Shown here piece by piece: positions 25,061 to 34,199 of a stretch of 64,000 nt of DNA. This DNA comes from Streptacidiphilus fuscans (GTDB lineage Bacteria; Actinomycetota; Actinomycetes; Streptomycetales; Streptomycetaceae), in the NCBI RefSeq assembly GCF_015690355.1, contig NZ_JADPRT010000014.1, forward strand, positions 1 through 64,000, written 5' to 3'. The notes below the pieces were generated by a model. The model was not told where the DNA came from and did no database searches. It was given only the letters and a program-made list of their open reading frames with translations. The first letter of the stretch is position 1. Each line of letters begins with the position of its first letter. A program made the translations under genes and the position numbers.

Positions 25061-25780
25061 ATGCCGAAGGACGGTGAGGAACCGGGCCGCCGGAGCAGCC
25101 AGAGCCGCCGGGCCAAGATAGCGGCCCAGCAGGCGGCGGCCGCGCAGGCCGAGCGCCGACGGCGCCTGCTGATGATCGTGGGAGCGGTGATCGTGGTGGC
25201 CGCCGTCGTCGTGGTCATCGTGCTGAACTTCCCGAAGTCGTCGACCACGTCCACCCGGGGCCCGGAGGGCATCACGGTGGAGAGCGGCCCGGAGCTGGCC
25301 TCGATCAGCTCCGCCGCGACCGGCAAGACGGTGGACGGCATCTCCTGCGACGCCAGCGAGCAGGTCGCCTACCACATCCACACACACCTCGCGGTGTACG
25401 TGAACGGGCAGGCGCACTCCATCCCCTACGGCATCGGTGTGGTGCAACCCGTGCCGCAGGCCGCCAACGGCGGCACGTTCGTCTCGGCCAGCACCTGCTA
25501 CTACTGGCTGCACACCCACGTCGCGGACGGCATCATCCACGTCGAGTCGCCCACCGAGGCCAAGTACACGCTGGGCCAGTTCTTCGACATCTGGGGCCAG
25601 CCCCTGTCGACGGACCAGGTGGGCCCGGCCAAGGGCACCGTCACCGCGTACGTCAACGGCAAGCAGTTCACGGGCAACCCGCGCGACATCACCCTCCAGC
25701 CGCACGAGGACATCCAACTGAACGTCGGTTCCCCCAACGTGCCGCCGCAGTCCGTGGACTGGTCCGGATCCGGGCTGTGA
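25061..25780 (+). CDS. Membrane-anchored protein with conserved histidine motifs
   Basis: 239 residues: a basic cytoplasmic N terminus (about 35), one transmembrane helix (LLMIVGAVIVVAAVVVVIVL), then an outer domain of about 170 residues. Two histidine clusters stand out, YHIHTHLAVYVNGQ and YYWLHTHVADGIIHVESP, followed by FFDIWGQPL. This arrangement occurs in uncharacterised actinobacterial and archaeal proteins, and the histidines could bind a metal ion. I do not know a proven function. No obvious operon partner. Confidence 0.75.
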   Translation: MPKDGEEPGRRSSQSRRAKIAAQQAAAAQAERRRRLLMIVGAVIVVAAVVVVIVLNFPKSSTTSTRGPEGITVESGPELASISSAATGKTVDGISCDASEQVAYHIHTHLAVYVNGQAHSIPYGIGVVQPVPQAANGGTFVSASTCYYWLHTHVADGIIHVESPTEAKYTLGQFFDIWGQPLSTDQVGPAKGTVTAYVNGKQFTGNPRDITLQPHEDIQLNVGSPNVPPQSVDWSGSGL

Positions 25781-25909
25781 CCCGTTCCTCCGCTCCGACC
25801 GGCGACCTTCGTCGACGATGTCACATCCCACGGCTCCGTCCTGTCCTCCTTTTCGAGCGCGGCCGACCGGCGGCGCCGAGCGGGAGTACGAAGAGCGAGG
25901 AGCCTCGTC

Positions 25910-26365
25910 ATGAAGGCAGTCATCGTCTGCGCGTCCGTGTCCCACGGGAACACGAGGCGGATCGCCGAGGTCATGGGCACGGTGCTGTCGGCTCCGGTGG
26001 TCGAGCCCGAGGAGGTCGACCCGGCCGAGCTGGCCGGCTACGACCTGGTGGGGCTCGGCTCCGGGATCTTCTCCCAGCGGTTCCACCCGCGGCTGCGCCG
26101 GTTCGCCGAGGCGCTGCCGGAGGGTGGGAGCGGCGGCCGGGCGTTCGTGTTCGCCACCAGCGGCCTGCCGGAGCCGGGCTTCCGGCCGTTCAGCCGCCCG
26201 CTGGTGCGGCTGCTCGAACGGAAGGGCTTCGCGGTGGAGGACACCTTCTCCTGCCGCGGGTACGACACCTGGCTGCCCTTCAAGCTCGTCGGCGGCATCA
26301 ACCGGACGCGACCCGACGGCGGCGACCTCGCGGCAGCACATGCGTTCGCCGAGGCACTACGGTGA
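25910..26365 (+). CDS. Flavodoxin-like protein
   Basis: 151 residues. The N-terminal phosphate-binding loop is SVSHGNTRRIA, a flavodoxin T/SxTGxT-like variant. GLGSGIFSQRFHP and FATSGLPEP are the other FMN-contact loops expected in flavodoxin folds. The tail has GYDTWLPFKLVGGINRTRP. Likely a cytoplasmic FMN electron carrier or reductase. It is followed after 31 nt by a secreted protein gene on the same strand. Confidence 0.85.
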   Translation: MKAVIVCASVSHGNTRRIAEVMGTVLSAPVVEPEEVDPAELAGYDLVGLGSGIFSQRFHPRLRRFAEALPEGGSGGRAFVFATSGLPEPGFRPFSRPLVRLLERKGFAVEDTFSCRGYDTWLPFKLVGGINRTRPDGGDLAAAHAFAEALR

Positions 26366-26396
26366 CGAATCCGTACACAGGCTCGTTGGGCACGGC

Positions 26397-26882
26397 GTGA
26401 AGAAGCTCGCCACCGTCGCGGCGCTGGCCGCCACCGTGCTCACGCTGACCGTCACCTCCGACGCCGTCGCAGCTCACCGGCCCGACGTCCCCACCCCGGT
26501 CGGCGCCGCCCCGACCGGCGCCGCCCCCGTGGCTGCCGTGGTGCTCACCAACCGCGACAGCGGCCGGACGGTGGACGTGGCCCCCGGCGACGTGATCGAG
26601 GTCCGCCTGACCGGTGCCCTGGGCGAGAACGACACCTGGGCGTGGAGCACGCCGAGGTCATCGTCCGCGACGGTGCTGGCGCAGTCGGTCGGGACCACCT
26701 CACCCGACGGCGACGCGGAGGCGCTGTTCCAGGCCACCGGACCGGGGACGGGCCGGATCACCGCGATCCGCAGGTGCGTTCCCGGCCCCGGCGCGATCTG
26801 CCCGTTCCTGGCCGTCCTGTGGGTGGTCGACGTGGACGTTCGCCAGGGAGCCGACGTTCACAGCGGAGCGGACGGCCGCTAG
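26397..26882 (+). CDS. Secreted chagasin-like (I42) putative protease inhibitor
   Basis: 161 residues from GTG 26397; no strong ribosome site, so the start is tentative. The signal peptide (KKLATVAALAATVLTLTV) is cleaved near AVAAH. The domain has VDVAPGDVIEVRLTG, ENDTWAW where chagasin has NPTTGY, then GDAEALFQATGPGTGRITA and a closing LWVVDVDV. This pattern of strands fits the I42 cysteine-protease-inhibitor fold, but loop residues differ, so inhibition is not assured. The TAG stop overlaps the stop of the opposite gene. Confidence 0.55.
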   Translation: MKKLATVAALAATVLTLTVTSDAVAAHRPDVPTPVGAAPTGAAPVAAVVLTNRDSGRTVDVAPGDVIEVRLTGALGENDTWAWSTPRSSSATVLAQSVGTTSPDGDAEALFQATGPGTGRITAIRRCVPGPGAICPFLAVLWVVDVDVRQGADVHSGADGR

Positions 26883-27100
26883 GAGGCCGCCGCGACCGGC
26901 ACCGCGGGCACGTTCGTGGCCTGCTGCCAGGGCGTGCGCCGCACCAGACGGGTGAGCAGGTGCACCCGGTCCTCGCCCCACTGCGCGGCCTCGTGCCGCC
27001 GGTAGGCCTCGGCGTCGCCGTGGAACCTGCTGAACTCGACGACGTGGGGGCGACGTCCGGGGCGGTCCGTCCGCACGGCGTACTCGAAGAACTCATCCAT
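26879..27100 (-). CDS. Small hypothetical protein, 73 residues
   Basis: ATG 27100 is preceded by AGGAGGGG, so I choose it over the longer open frame. The product starts MDEFFEYAVRTDRPG and continues RPHVVEFSRFHGDAEAYRRHEAAQWG, charged and rich in His and Arg, with no membrane segment. It looks like the short phage-derived or housekeeping DUF proteins that read 'W-E-Y-A-V-R', but I do not assign it. Its stop codon shares two bases with the stop of the convergent gene (CTAG). Confidence 0.6.
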   Translation of the reverse strand: MDEFFEYAVRTDRPGRRPHVVEFSRFHGDAEAYRRHEAAQWGEDRVHLLTRLVRRTPWQQATNVPAVPVAAAS

Positions 27101-27327
27101 CGCGTGCCCCTCCTGGCGTCCTGACGGCGGTGCCGGTCGCGTCTTCCCGGGTTTCCGGGTTTCCGGGTTTGCCGGGTGTATCTCAAACACCTTTAGGCGG
27201 GCTGGAGTTCACCGCAGGAGCCGCACGGCCCGCAGGCCGGTCGCCGGGTCGGTGACTACTTCGGGCGGATCCGGGAACCCAACACCCCGAGGGCGGTGCC
27301 GCGCCGTCGCGCGTCAGAGGAGGGCCC

Positions 27328-28089
27328 GTGACCGACTTCGACATCGACGCCTGTAACGACCACGCCCTGAACAGTCCGTGCTTCCCCGGCCAGGACGGCC
27401 GACAGACCGTGGAACCGCGCCTGCACCAGTGGCGGATCGACCCGTACGAGTACCGGCGGCACGAGCGCCGGCGCGGGCGTCGGCACGCGTTCACGCACCT
27501 CGACCCGGAGCGGACCGCGCTGGTGGTGGTCGACATGGTGCCGTTCTTCGACGGGTCCTACTTCCGCGGCGTCGTGCCCCAGGTGAACCGGCTCGCCGAC
27601 GAGCTGCGCGAGGCGGGCGGCAGCGTGGTGTGGGTGCTGCCCGGCGAGGGCGGCGCGCTGCCGGTGCGCGAGGAGTTCTACGGCCCGCTCGTCGCCGAGA
27701 GATTCCGCACCTCCGGCGGCGCCGGGCCGCTGGCCGACCGGCTCTGGCCCGGCCTCGCGGTGGACGAGAAGCGCGACGTGCTGATGGAGAAGACGGCGAC
27801 CAGCGCGCTCTTCCCCGGCAGCAGCGACCTCGGCGCGCTGCTGCGGCAGCGCGAGATCACCACCGTCGTCCTCTGCGGCACCGTCACCGGCGTCTGCGTG
27901 GAGGGCACCGCCCGCGACGCGGCCCAGCTGGGCTACCGCGTGATCATGGTCGCCGACGGCTGCGCGGGCGGCAACGACGAGGCCCACAACGCCAGCCTCC
28001 GCGTGGTCTACCGCAGCTTCGGCGACGTCCGCGCCATGGCCGAGGTCGTCGACCTGATCCACGACGGGGCGACCGCGCAGCGCCTCTGA
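27328..28089 (+). CDS. Cysteine hydrolase, isochorismatase-like family
   Basis: 253 residues, with about 55 extra at the N terminus compared with minimal members. The catalytic triad is visible: D69 (VVVDM), K155 (MEKTATSAL) and C190 (GTVTGVCVEGTARDA). A cis-peptide-type GTVTGV loop precedes the cysteine. Members hydrolyse isochorismate, nicotinamide, ureido or carbamoyl compounds such as N-carbamoylsarcosine. AGAGGAGGG precedes GTG 27328. A link to the ureido-forming island is attractive but not supported by position. Confidence 0.88.
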   Translation: MTDFDIDACNDHALNSPCFPGQDGRQTVEPRLHQWRIDPYEYRRHERRRGRRHAFTHLDPERTALVVVDMVPFFDGSYFRGVVPQVNRLADELREAGGSVVWVLPGEGGALPVREEFYGPLVAERFRTSGGAGPLADRLWPGLAVDEKRDVLMEKTATSALFPGSSDLGALLRQREITTVVLCGTVTGVCVEGTARDAAQLGYRVIMVADGCAGGNDEAHNASLRVVYRSFGDVRAMAEVVDLIHDGATAQRL

Positions 28090-28113
28090 CCTGCGCCGAT
28101 ACCGCGAATCATG

Positions 28114-28176
28114 GTGTCGGCGCCGTGTCAGTGCCGCGTCGGCGGCCGTGTCAGCGGCGTGTCAGCGCGGTGTCAG
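28114..28176. promoter_or_regulatory. Array of six GTGTCAG-type heptamers (SARP-like operator)
   Basis: Heptamers start at 28114, 28125, 28136, 28148, 28159 and 28170 (GTGTCGG, GTGTCAG, GCGTCGG, then three GTGTCAG), with steps of 11, 11, 12, 11, 11. Direct heptamers at helical period are the recognition mode of SARP/OmpR-type domains. The array ends 23 nt before the ABC ATPase start. Confidence 0.78.
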
Positions 28177-28199
28177 GGCCGCTCGGGATCGTAGTCGGC

Positions 28200-29183
28200 A
28201 TGAGGAACACGGTGATCGCAGCCTCGGGGCTGCAGAAGACGTACGGGGACAAGGTCGTTCTCGACGGCGTCGACTTCGACGTCGAGGCGGGATCGGTCTT
28301 CTCGATGCTCGGCCCGAACGGGGCCGGCAAGACGACGACGGTCAACATCCTGACGACGCTGATGAAGGCCGACGCGGGCACCGCGCGCGTCGCCGGGCAC
28401 GACGTGGCGACCGCGACCAGGGAGGTGCGCAAGGTCATCGGCGTGACCGGCCAGTTCGCGGCCGTGGACGAGCTGCTGACGGGTCGTGAGAACCTGCGGA
28501 TGATGGCGGACCTCAAGCGGATCCGCCCCGCCGAACAGGTCGTCGCGGGCCTGCTGGATCGGTTCGACCTGGTGGAGTCCGCCGACAAGATGGCGGCGAC
28601 CTACTCCGGCGGCATGCGCCGCAAGCTGGACCTGGCGATGACGCTGGTCGGCAACCCGCAGATCATCTTCCTGGACGAGCCGACCACCGGACTCGACCCG
28701 CGCAGCCGACGCACCATGTGGGACATCGTCCGCGAGCTGGTGGCCGAGGGCACCACCATCTTCCTCACCACGCAGTACCTGGAGGAGGCCGACCAGCTGG
28801 CCGACCGGATCGCGGTGCTCGACCAGGGCCGGATCGTCGCCCAGGGCACGCCACTTGAGCTCAAGCGCCAGATCCCCGGCACCCACGTCCGGTTGCGGTT
28901 CGCCGACGCCGGGACGCTGGACGCCGCCGCGGGCTTCCTGCCCGGATCCACGCGGGACGAGCAGGAGTTGACGCTGCGCGTGCCCAGCGACGGCGGATCC
29001 CGGTCGCTGCGCGCCCTGTTGGACCGGCTCGACGAACACGCGGTCAACGCCGAGGAGTTCTCGGTGCACACCCCCGACCTGGACGACGTCTTCTTCGCCC
29101 TGACCGGCCGCGCCAGCAGCGCCGCCGCCACCGGCACCACCGACACCACCCACTCCAACTCCTCGGAGGCGATCGCACGATGA
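28200..29183 (+). CDS. DrrA-like ABC exporter ATP-binding protein
   Basis: 327 residues. Walker A GPNGAGKTTT, Q-loop TGQFAAVDELLTGRENL, signature YSGGMRRKLDLA, Walker B IIFLDEPTTGLDPRSR, then the DrrA-type tail with SVHTPDLDDVFFALTG. Such pairs export drugs or lipids. No ribosome site precedes ATG 28200, and the operator array is so near that a leaderless transcript is likely. The gene overlaps its permease partner by ATGA. Confidence 0.92.
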   Translation: MRNTVIAASGLQKTYGDKVVLDGVDFDVEAGSVFSMLGPNGAGKTTTVNILTTLMKADAGTARVAGHDVATATREVRKVIGVTGQFAAVDELLTGRENLRMMADLKRIRPAEQVVAGLLDRFDLVESADKMAATYSGGMRRKLDLAMTLVGNPQIIFLDEPTTGLDPRSRRTMWDIVRELVAEGTTIFLTTQYLEEADQLADRIAVLDQGRIVAQGTPLELKRQIPGTHVRLRFADAGTLDAAAGFLPGSTRDEQELTLRVPSDGGSRSLRALLDRLDEHAVNAEEFSVHTPDLDDVFFALTGRASSAAATGTTDTTHSNSSEAIAR

Positions 29184-29941
29184 GCACGCTCTCGGTCTCG
29201 CTCGGCGACTCGGCGATCATGCTGCGCCGGAACTTCAAGCACACGGTCCGGAACCCCGCCACGGTCTTCCAGGCGGTCCTGTTCCCAGTCGTGATGATGT
29301 TCATGTTCGTCTACGTCTTCGGTGACGCCTTCAACGTCGGTGGCACGTACGTGGACTACGCGGTGCCAGGGCTGATCGTGATGGCCCTCTGCTACGGCAT
29401 GGGTCCGACCGCGACGGCCGTGAACGACGACATGACGAAGGGCATCATCAACCGCTTCCGGGCGATGGACGTCTCCCACGGCGCGGTGCTGACCGGCCAT
29501 GTCGTGGCGACGACGGTGCGCGGCCTGATCGCCGACGCGGTCATCGTCGGCGTCGGTTTCGCGATGGGGTTCCGCTCGGACGCGAGTGCGCTCGACTGGC
29601 TCGGCGTCGTCGCCCTGTCGCTGCTGCTCGGCTTCGCGGCCAGCTGGCTCACGGTCGCCATGGGCCTGGCTGCCAAGTCCCCCGAGTCGGCGGGGATGGG
29701 GACCGTGCCGCTGATCATGCTGCCGTTCCTCAGCAGCGCGTTCGTGCCCGCCGCCAAGATGGGCCCCGGCATCCGGCAGTTCGCGGAGTACCAGCCCTTC
29801 ACCCCGATCATCGAGACGCTGCGCGGGCTGCTGACCGGCCACGCGGCGACCGGCGCGGCGGTCCAGGCCCTCGCCTGGTGCGTCGCACTGGCCCTCGTCG
29901 GATACCTGTGGGCGGTCTCCACCTTCAGGAAGCGGGCCTGA
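29180..29941 (+). CDS. DrrB-like ABC-2 type permease
   Basis: 253 residues, six hydrophobic helices. The opening DSAIMLRRNFKHTVRNPATVFQAVLFPVVMM and the C-terminal EYQPFTPIIETLRGLLTG motif are hallmarks of the ABC-2 membrane family. It forms the exporter with the preceding ATPase. The stop lies two bases from the stop of the convergent SARP gene. Confidence 0.92.
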   Translation: MSTLSVSLGDSAIMLRRNFKHTVRNPATVFQAVLFPVVMMFMFVYVFGDAFNVGGTYVDYAVPGLIVMALCYGMGPTATAVNDDMTKGIINRFRAMDVSHGAVLTGHVVATTVRGLIADAVIVGVGFAMGFRSDASALDWLGVVALSLLLGFAASWLTVAMGLAAKSPESAGMGTVPLIMLPFLSSAFVPAAKMGPGIRQFAEYQPFTPIIETLRGLLTGHAATGAAVQALAWCVALALVGYLWAVSTFRKRA

Positions 29942-29943
29942 CG

Positions 29944-32900
29944 TCAGCCGGCCAGCACCGCGTCGACCAACTGCGACCAGTCCGCCTGCTCCCCCGCACG
30001 AACCGCCTCGGCGAACTCCACTTCGCCGAGGCGGTTCTGTGCGCTCCGCTCGATCCGGGCCGCGTCCGGGTGCGTCAGGTCCGGAAGGCCACGTACGGCC
30101 ACGCTCGCCCCGAGCAGTCGCGCGGCCTGCTCCGGCCGGTCGCGGCGCAGTGCGTAGTCCGCGACGCCGACGAGCACCTGGCCAATCAGCAGCGCGTGTC
30201 CGGCCTCGGCCGCCGCCGCGCAGGCCGCCACGCGGTGCGTCCGGGCCTCGTCGAGGTCGTCGACCAGGTAGCCGAGCGTGTCGTGCCGCAGCGCGCGGAT
30301 CTGCACCAGCTCGGCGTCGTGGCCCAACAGCGCCATCGCGACGTCCAGTTGCCTGCGGGACTCCTCGGCAGCGCCGCTCCAGCGGGCCAACTCGGCTTTG
30401 GCGAGCACCAGTTCAGCGAGCGCGTTGGGCCAGGTCACTCGCTCCGCCCACCGCTGCGCCTCGGCGAGGGAGGCGGCGACGGACTCCTCCTCGCCCAGCA
30501 GCCAGTACAACTTCGCCTGGATCGACCGCAGCCGGATGAGGTCCTCGGTGGCGCCGAGCTCGGTGACGACGGCGATCGCCTGCTCGTGCAGCTCACACGC
30601 GGCGGCGAACTCCCCACGGGTGGCGATCCGTTCGGCCAGCTCGGACAGCGCGAACGAGATGCCGAACCGCTCACCGATGGCCCGGAACTCGGCGAGCGCC
30701 GCCTGAAGGTGCGTCTCCCCCTCCGGGCCGCCGTCGCCGAGCAGGATCCGGGTCTTGCCCAGATGCAGCCGGGCGAGGGCCCGCACCCACGGGTCGTCGT
30801 CCTGCAACAGCGGCTCCCACGCCGACAGCAGCTGGTCCGGTCCCTGCAACAGGCGTTCCATCGCGGCGACGAGCCCCAGCAGCGGGTAGCCGCCCCGGCC
30901 GCGCAGGCTCAACCGCGAGGCCTCGTGGATCCACTCCGCGGCCTCCTGCGCGTCGCCACGCCCGGAGCTGACGAAGAGCACGACCAGGCCGTACACCATG
31001 GCCCTGACCTCGTCGTCCACCTCGCCGGTCACCTGGCCTGGCGCTCCGGCAGGCGCACCTGCCGCAGCCGTGATCAGCTCCATGCCCTCGGTCCGGTGCC
31101 CGCTGAGCCACCAGTACCAGCCGGCTCCCGCCGCCAGTCGCATCGCTGCCTGCGCCTCACCGGCCGCGAGCGCGCCGCGCATCGCCGAGGCGATGTTGTC
31201 GTGTTCCGCCTCCAGGACGGCCAGCCACTCCAACTGCTCGGCGCGACGCAGATGCGGGTCCGCGGTCTCGGCGAGCTCGGTGACGTAGGCGAGGTGCGCC
31301 TGCCGCGCCGACTCCGCCTCGCCCGCCTCGGCGAGGCGATGCCCCGCGTACTCCTTGATCGTGCCGAGCATCCGGTAGCGCGGAACCGCGTCGCCCGCGG
31401 TGACCAGCAGCGACTTCTCGGTCAACGAGGTGAGCAGGTCCAGCACGTCGCTCTGCTCGACTCCCGCGCCGGGGCCCACCCCGCCGTCCGCGCAGACCTG
31501 TTCGGCCGCCTCCAGGCTCGCGCCGCCCGCGAAGACCGAGAGCCTGCGCAGCACCGTCCGCTCGGCGTCGGACAGCAGCTCCCAGCTCCAGTCGACCACC
31601 GCGCGCAGCGTCCGGTGGTGCGGGAGCGCGGTACGGCTGCCGCCGGTGAGCAGCCGGAACCGGTCGTCGAGCCGGTTGGCCAGCTGGTCGACGGTCATGG
31701 TGCGCAGCCGGGCCGCGGCCAGTTCGATGGCCAGCGGCATCCCGTCCAGCACCCGGCAGACGCGCGCCATCGTGGCCATGGTCGCCCGCGTCCGGGCGTC
31801 GGCAACACCATCGGCGGCGACGGGCAGGTCCCGACGCACCGCCCCGGCCCGGTCCTGCAACAGCCGGACGGCGGGCGAGGACGCGATCTCGGCCGCGCCC
31901 GCGTCAGCGCCCGGCAGGGACAGCGGCTCGACCGGGAACAGCGCCTCGCCGGTGATGCCGAGCGGTTCCCTGCTGGTCGCCAGGATCCGCAGGCGTCGGC
32001 ACTCCCCCAGCACCCGGTGCGCGAAGACCGCGGCGGACTCGATCACGTGCTCGCAGTTGTCCAGGATCAGCAGCGCCTCGCGCTCACGGATCGCTGCAAT
32101 CAGACGCTCCGTCAGATCCGCGGCGTTGGGCGTGTCACCGAGCAGGGTGTCGCGCAGGCCGAGCCCCAAGAGCGTCGCCTGCGCCACATCGCCGTCCGGG
32201 CCGATCGGCGCCAGCTCCACCAGCCAGGCACCGTCCGGCAGTTCGCCGAGCAGGGCGCGGCCGGTCTCCCCGGCCAGCCGGGTCTTGCCCGAACCGCCGG
32301 GCCCGATCAGGGTGGTGAGCCGGTGCGTGCCGACGAGCTCGCGGACCGCTGCGACGTCGGCGTCCTTGCCGACGTAACTGGTCAGCTCGGCACGGAGATT
32401 GGTCCTGCGGGTCTCCGGCTCTCCAGACGGGTGCGGCTCGCCGGACCGGTACGGCTCGCCGCGCGTCGTGCCACGCGACTCGCGCAGCTCCCCGCGCAAC
32501 TCCCCGCGCAGCAGCGCGACATGGAGCGCGGACAGTTCCGGCGAGGGGTCGACGCCCAGCTCGTCGGCCAGCGCCTCCCGGGCGCGCTGGAACGCCTGAA
32601 GCGCCTCGCTGTCGCGTCCGGCCGCGACGAGCGCCCGCATCAGCGCGGCGACCAGCCGCTCGCGGACCGGGTGCGCGGCCACCAGGTCGCTCAGCTCGGT
32701 GACCAGCTCCGCGCCGCCTCCGAGGGCCACCTCCGCGTCCAGCCGCTCCTCGGCGGCGGTCAGGCGCAGCGCTTCCAGCCGGGCGACGACCGCGTCGAAG
32801 GCGGCGCTGTCCTGCAGTCCGACGTCCTGGAGGGCCGCGCCGCGCCACAGGTCGAGGGCCTCGCGCAGCAACGTCACGTGACGCGAACCGTCCTCGGTGC

Positions 32901-33240
32901 GGGCACGGCCCGCCGCCTGGGCCGCGCTGACCAGCCGCTCGAACCGCACGGCGTCGACGGCGTCGGGCGCCACCGTCAACCGGTACCCGTCCGGCTGCCC
33001 CTCGACCGCGCCGTCCGGCAGCACCTTCCGCAGTCGGGAGACGAGGCGCTGGAGCGCGTTCGTGGCGTCGGCGGGCGGGTGCTCACCCCAGATCCAGTCG
33101 ACGAGGGTCGCCTTCGGCACCACGTGCCCCGGCGTGAGCGCGAGGGTGGCCAGCAGTCCCCGCAACCGCGCACCCGGCACGTCGGCCAGGCCGCCGTCGT
33201 CCGTGCGAACCTCCAGTGGACCCAGCATCCCGATCTGCAC
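29944..33240 (-). CDS. AfsR/SARP family transcriptional regulator
   Basis: 1098 residues, a large activator. Order: winged-helix OmpR-type DNA-binding domain (1-90, with WIWGEHPPADATNALQRLVSRLR), bacterial transcriptional activation domain (about 95-245, ending ELGVDPSPEL), NB-ARC ATPase (about 285-560; Walker A GPGGSGKTR near 308, Walker B LLILDNCEHV), then helical repeats of TPR type to the C terminus. The basic stretch between BTAD and NTPase carries RGEL and SGEP repeats. It likely binds the heptamer array at 28114-28176 and switches on the adjacent DrrAB exporter; DNA binding is inferred from position and motif type. GTG 33240 start; ATG 33228 also possible. Confidence 0.92.
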   Translation of the reverse strand: MQIGMLGPLEVRTDDGGLADVPGARLRGLLATLALTPGHVVPKATLVDWIWGEHPPADATNALQRLVSRLRKVLPDGAVEGQPDGYRLTVAPDAVDAVRFERLVSAAQAAGRARTEDGSRHVTLLREALDLWRGAALQDVGLQDSAAFDAVVARLEALRLTAAEERLDAEVALGGGAELVTELSDLVAAHPVRERLVAALMRALVAAGRDSEALQAFQRAREALADELGVDPSPELSALHVALLRGELRGELRESRGTTRGEPYRSGEPHPSGEPETRRTNLRAELTSYVGKDADVAAVRELVGTHRLTTLIGPGGSGKTRLAGETGRALLGELPDGAWLVELAPIGPDGDVAQATLLGLGLRDTLLGDTPNAADLTERLIAAIREREALLILDNCEHVIESAAVFAHRVLGECRRLRILATSREPLGITGEALFPVEPLSLPGADAGAAEIASSPAVRLLQDRAGAVRRDLPVAADGVADARTRATMATMARVCRVLDGMPLAIELAAARLRTMTVDQLANRLDDRFRLLTGGSRTALPHHRTLRAVVDWSWELLSDAERTVLRRLSVFAGGASLEAAEQVCADGGVGPGAGVEQSDVLDLLTSLTEKSLLVTAGDAVPRYRMLGTIKEYAGHRLAEAGEAESARQAHLAYVTELAETADPHLRRAEQLEWLAVLEAEHDNIASAMRGALAAGEAQAAMRLAAGAGWYWWLSGHRTEGMELITAAAGAPAGAPGQVTGEVDDEVRAMVYGLVVLFVSSGRGDAQEAAEWIHEASRLSLRGRGGYPLLGLVAAMERLLQGPDQLLSAWEPLLQDDDPWVRALARLHLGKTRILLGDGGPEGETHLQAALAEFRAIGERFGISFALSELAERIATRGEFAAACELHEQAIAVVTELGATEDLIRLRSIQAKLYWLLGEEESVAASLAEAQRWAERVTWPNALAELVLAKAELARWSGAAEESRRQLDVAMALLGHDAELVQIRALRHDTLGYLVDDLDEARTHRVAACAAAAEAGHALLIGQVLVGVADYALRRDRPEQAARLLGASVAVRGLPDLTHPDAARIERSAQNRLGEVEFAEAVRAGEQADWSQLVDAVLAG

Positions 33241-33344
33241 CCGCCGATTTTGCCACGGCCGGGGATCATGCCGGGAGCCGTGCGGAAGCGGGAACCGGGC
33301 GGGGCACTCACCCTACGTTTACGCTGGCCCCCTAAGGTGTGCGG

Positions 33345-34175
33345 ATGACTTCTCCCGCTCGTCACGCCCGTTCGGGCACCGCTGCCGCCGGTGTCCAGGG
33401 CGCCGCTCTACGTGTCCCCGGGATCGTCGCCGCTTTCTGGATCGTCAAGGGACTGTCCACCGCCATGGGCGAGGCGACCTCGGACTACCTGGTCGGGGCC
33501 ATGGTGCCGCAGATAGCGGTGCTGATCGGCTTCGTCGCGTTCCTGGTCGCGCTCGTGCTGCAGTTCCGGATGCGCCGCTACTGGGCGTGGACGTACTGGT
33601 TCGCCGTCGCCATGGTCGGCATCTTCGGCACCATGGCCGCCGATGTGATGCACGTCGCCCTCGGCGTCCCGTACACGCTCTCCAGTGCGCTCTACGCGGT
33701 GCTGCTCTTCCTGGTCTTCTTCGTGTGGAAGCGCACCGAGGGGACGCTGTCGATCCACAGCATCGACACCCCGCGCCGTGAGGCGTTCTACTGGGCGACG
33801 GTCGTGGCCACCTTCGCCATGGGAACCGCGCTGGGCGACTTCACCGCCTTCACCCTGCGCCTGGGGTACTTCACCTCGGCGGGCATCTTCGCGGCGCTGA
33901 TCCTGATCCCGGCCGCCGGATACCGGTTCCTGAACTGGAACCCGGTGGCCTGCTTCTGGGCCGCCTACGTGATCACCCGCCCGCTCGGCGCCTCGCTCGC
34001 CGACGGCTTCGGCAAGCCCACCTCCACGGGCGGCCTCGGCTTCGGCGACGGCCCGGTGGCGCTGGTGCTCGTCGCGATGATCGTGATCGGCGTCGCGTAC
34101 CTGGCCGTCACCAAGTCCGACGTCCAGAGCGCGCCGGAGCCCGAGCTGGAGCGGGAGCACGCCTCGGCGTACTGA
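33345..34175 (+). CDS. DUF347-repeat membrane protein (COG4705)
   Basis: 276 residues with about eight hydrophobic helices arranged as two similar halves. Each half starts with a Gly-rich acidic motif: KGLSTAMGEATSDYLV and MGTALGDFTAFTLRLG, and weaker copies follow, as in DUF347 (COG4705) proteins. A transport or manganese role has been suggested for relatives, but none is proven here. ATG 33345 with AAGG nearby; GTG 33339 is an in-frame alternative. Confidence 0.82.
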   Translation: MTSPARHARSGTAAAGVQGAALRVPGIVAAFWIVKGLSTAMGEATSDYLVGAMVPQIAVLIGFVAFLVALVLQFRMRRYWAWTYWFAVAMVGIFGTMAADVMHVALGVPYTLSSALYAVLLFLVFFVWKRTEGTLSIHSIDTPRREAFYWATVVATFAMGTALGDFTAFTLRLGYFTSAGIFAALILIPAAGYRFLNWNPVACFWAAYVITRPLGASLADGFGKPTSTGGLGFGDGPVALVLVAMIVIGVAYLAVTKSDVQSAPEPELEREHASAY

Positions 34176-34199
34176 CGCACCCGACACGGGCAAACCTTT

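Noticed and set aside
27146-27177. Run of CCGGGTTT-like octamers
   Set aside because: Three to four units only, in an intergenic gap; no sign of a CRISPR, origin or protein site.
29878-33348. 1156-codon plus frame opposite the SARP gene
   Set aside because: Arg/Gln/Pro-rich antisense shadow; the minus frame has all SARP, NB-ARC and TPR blocks.
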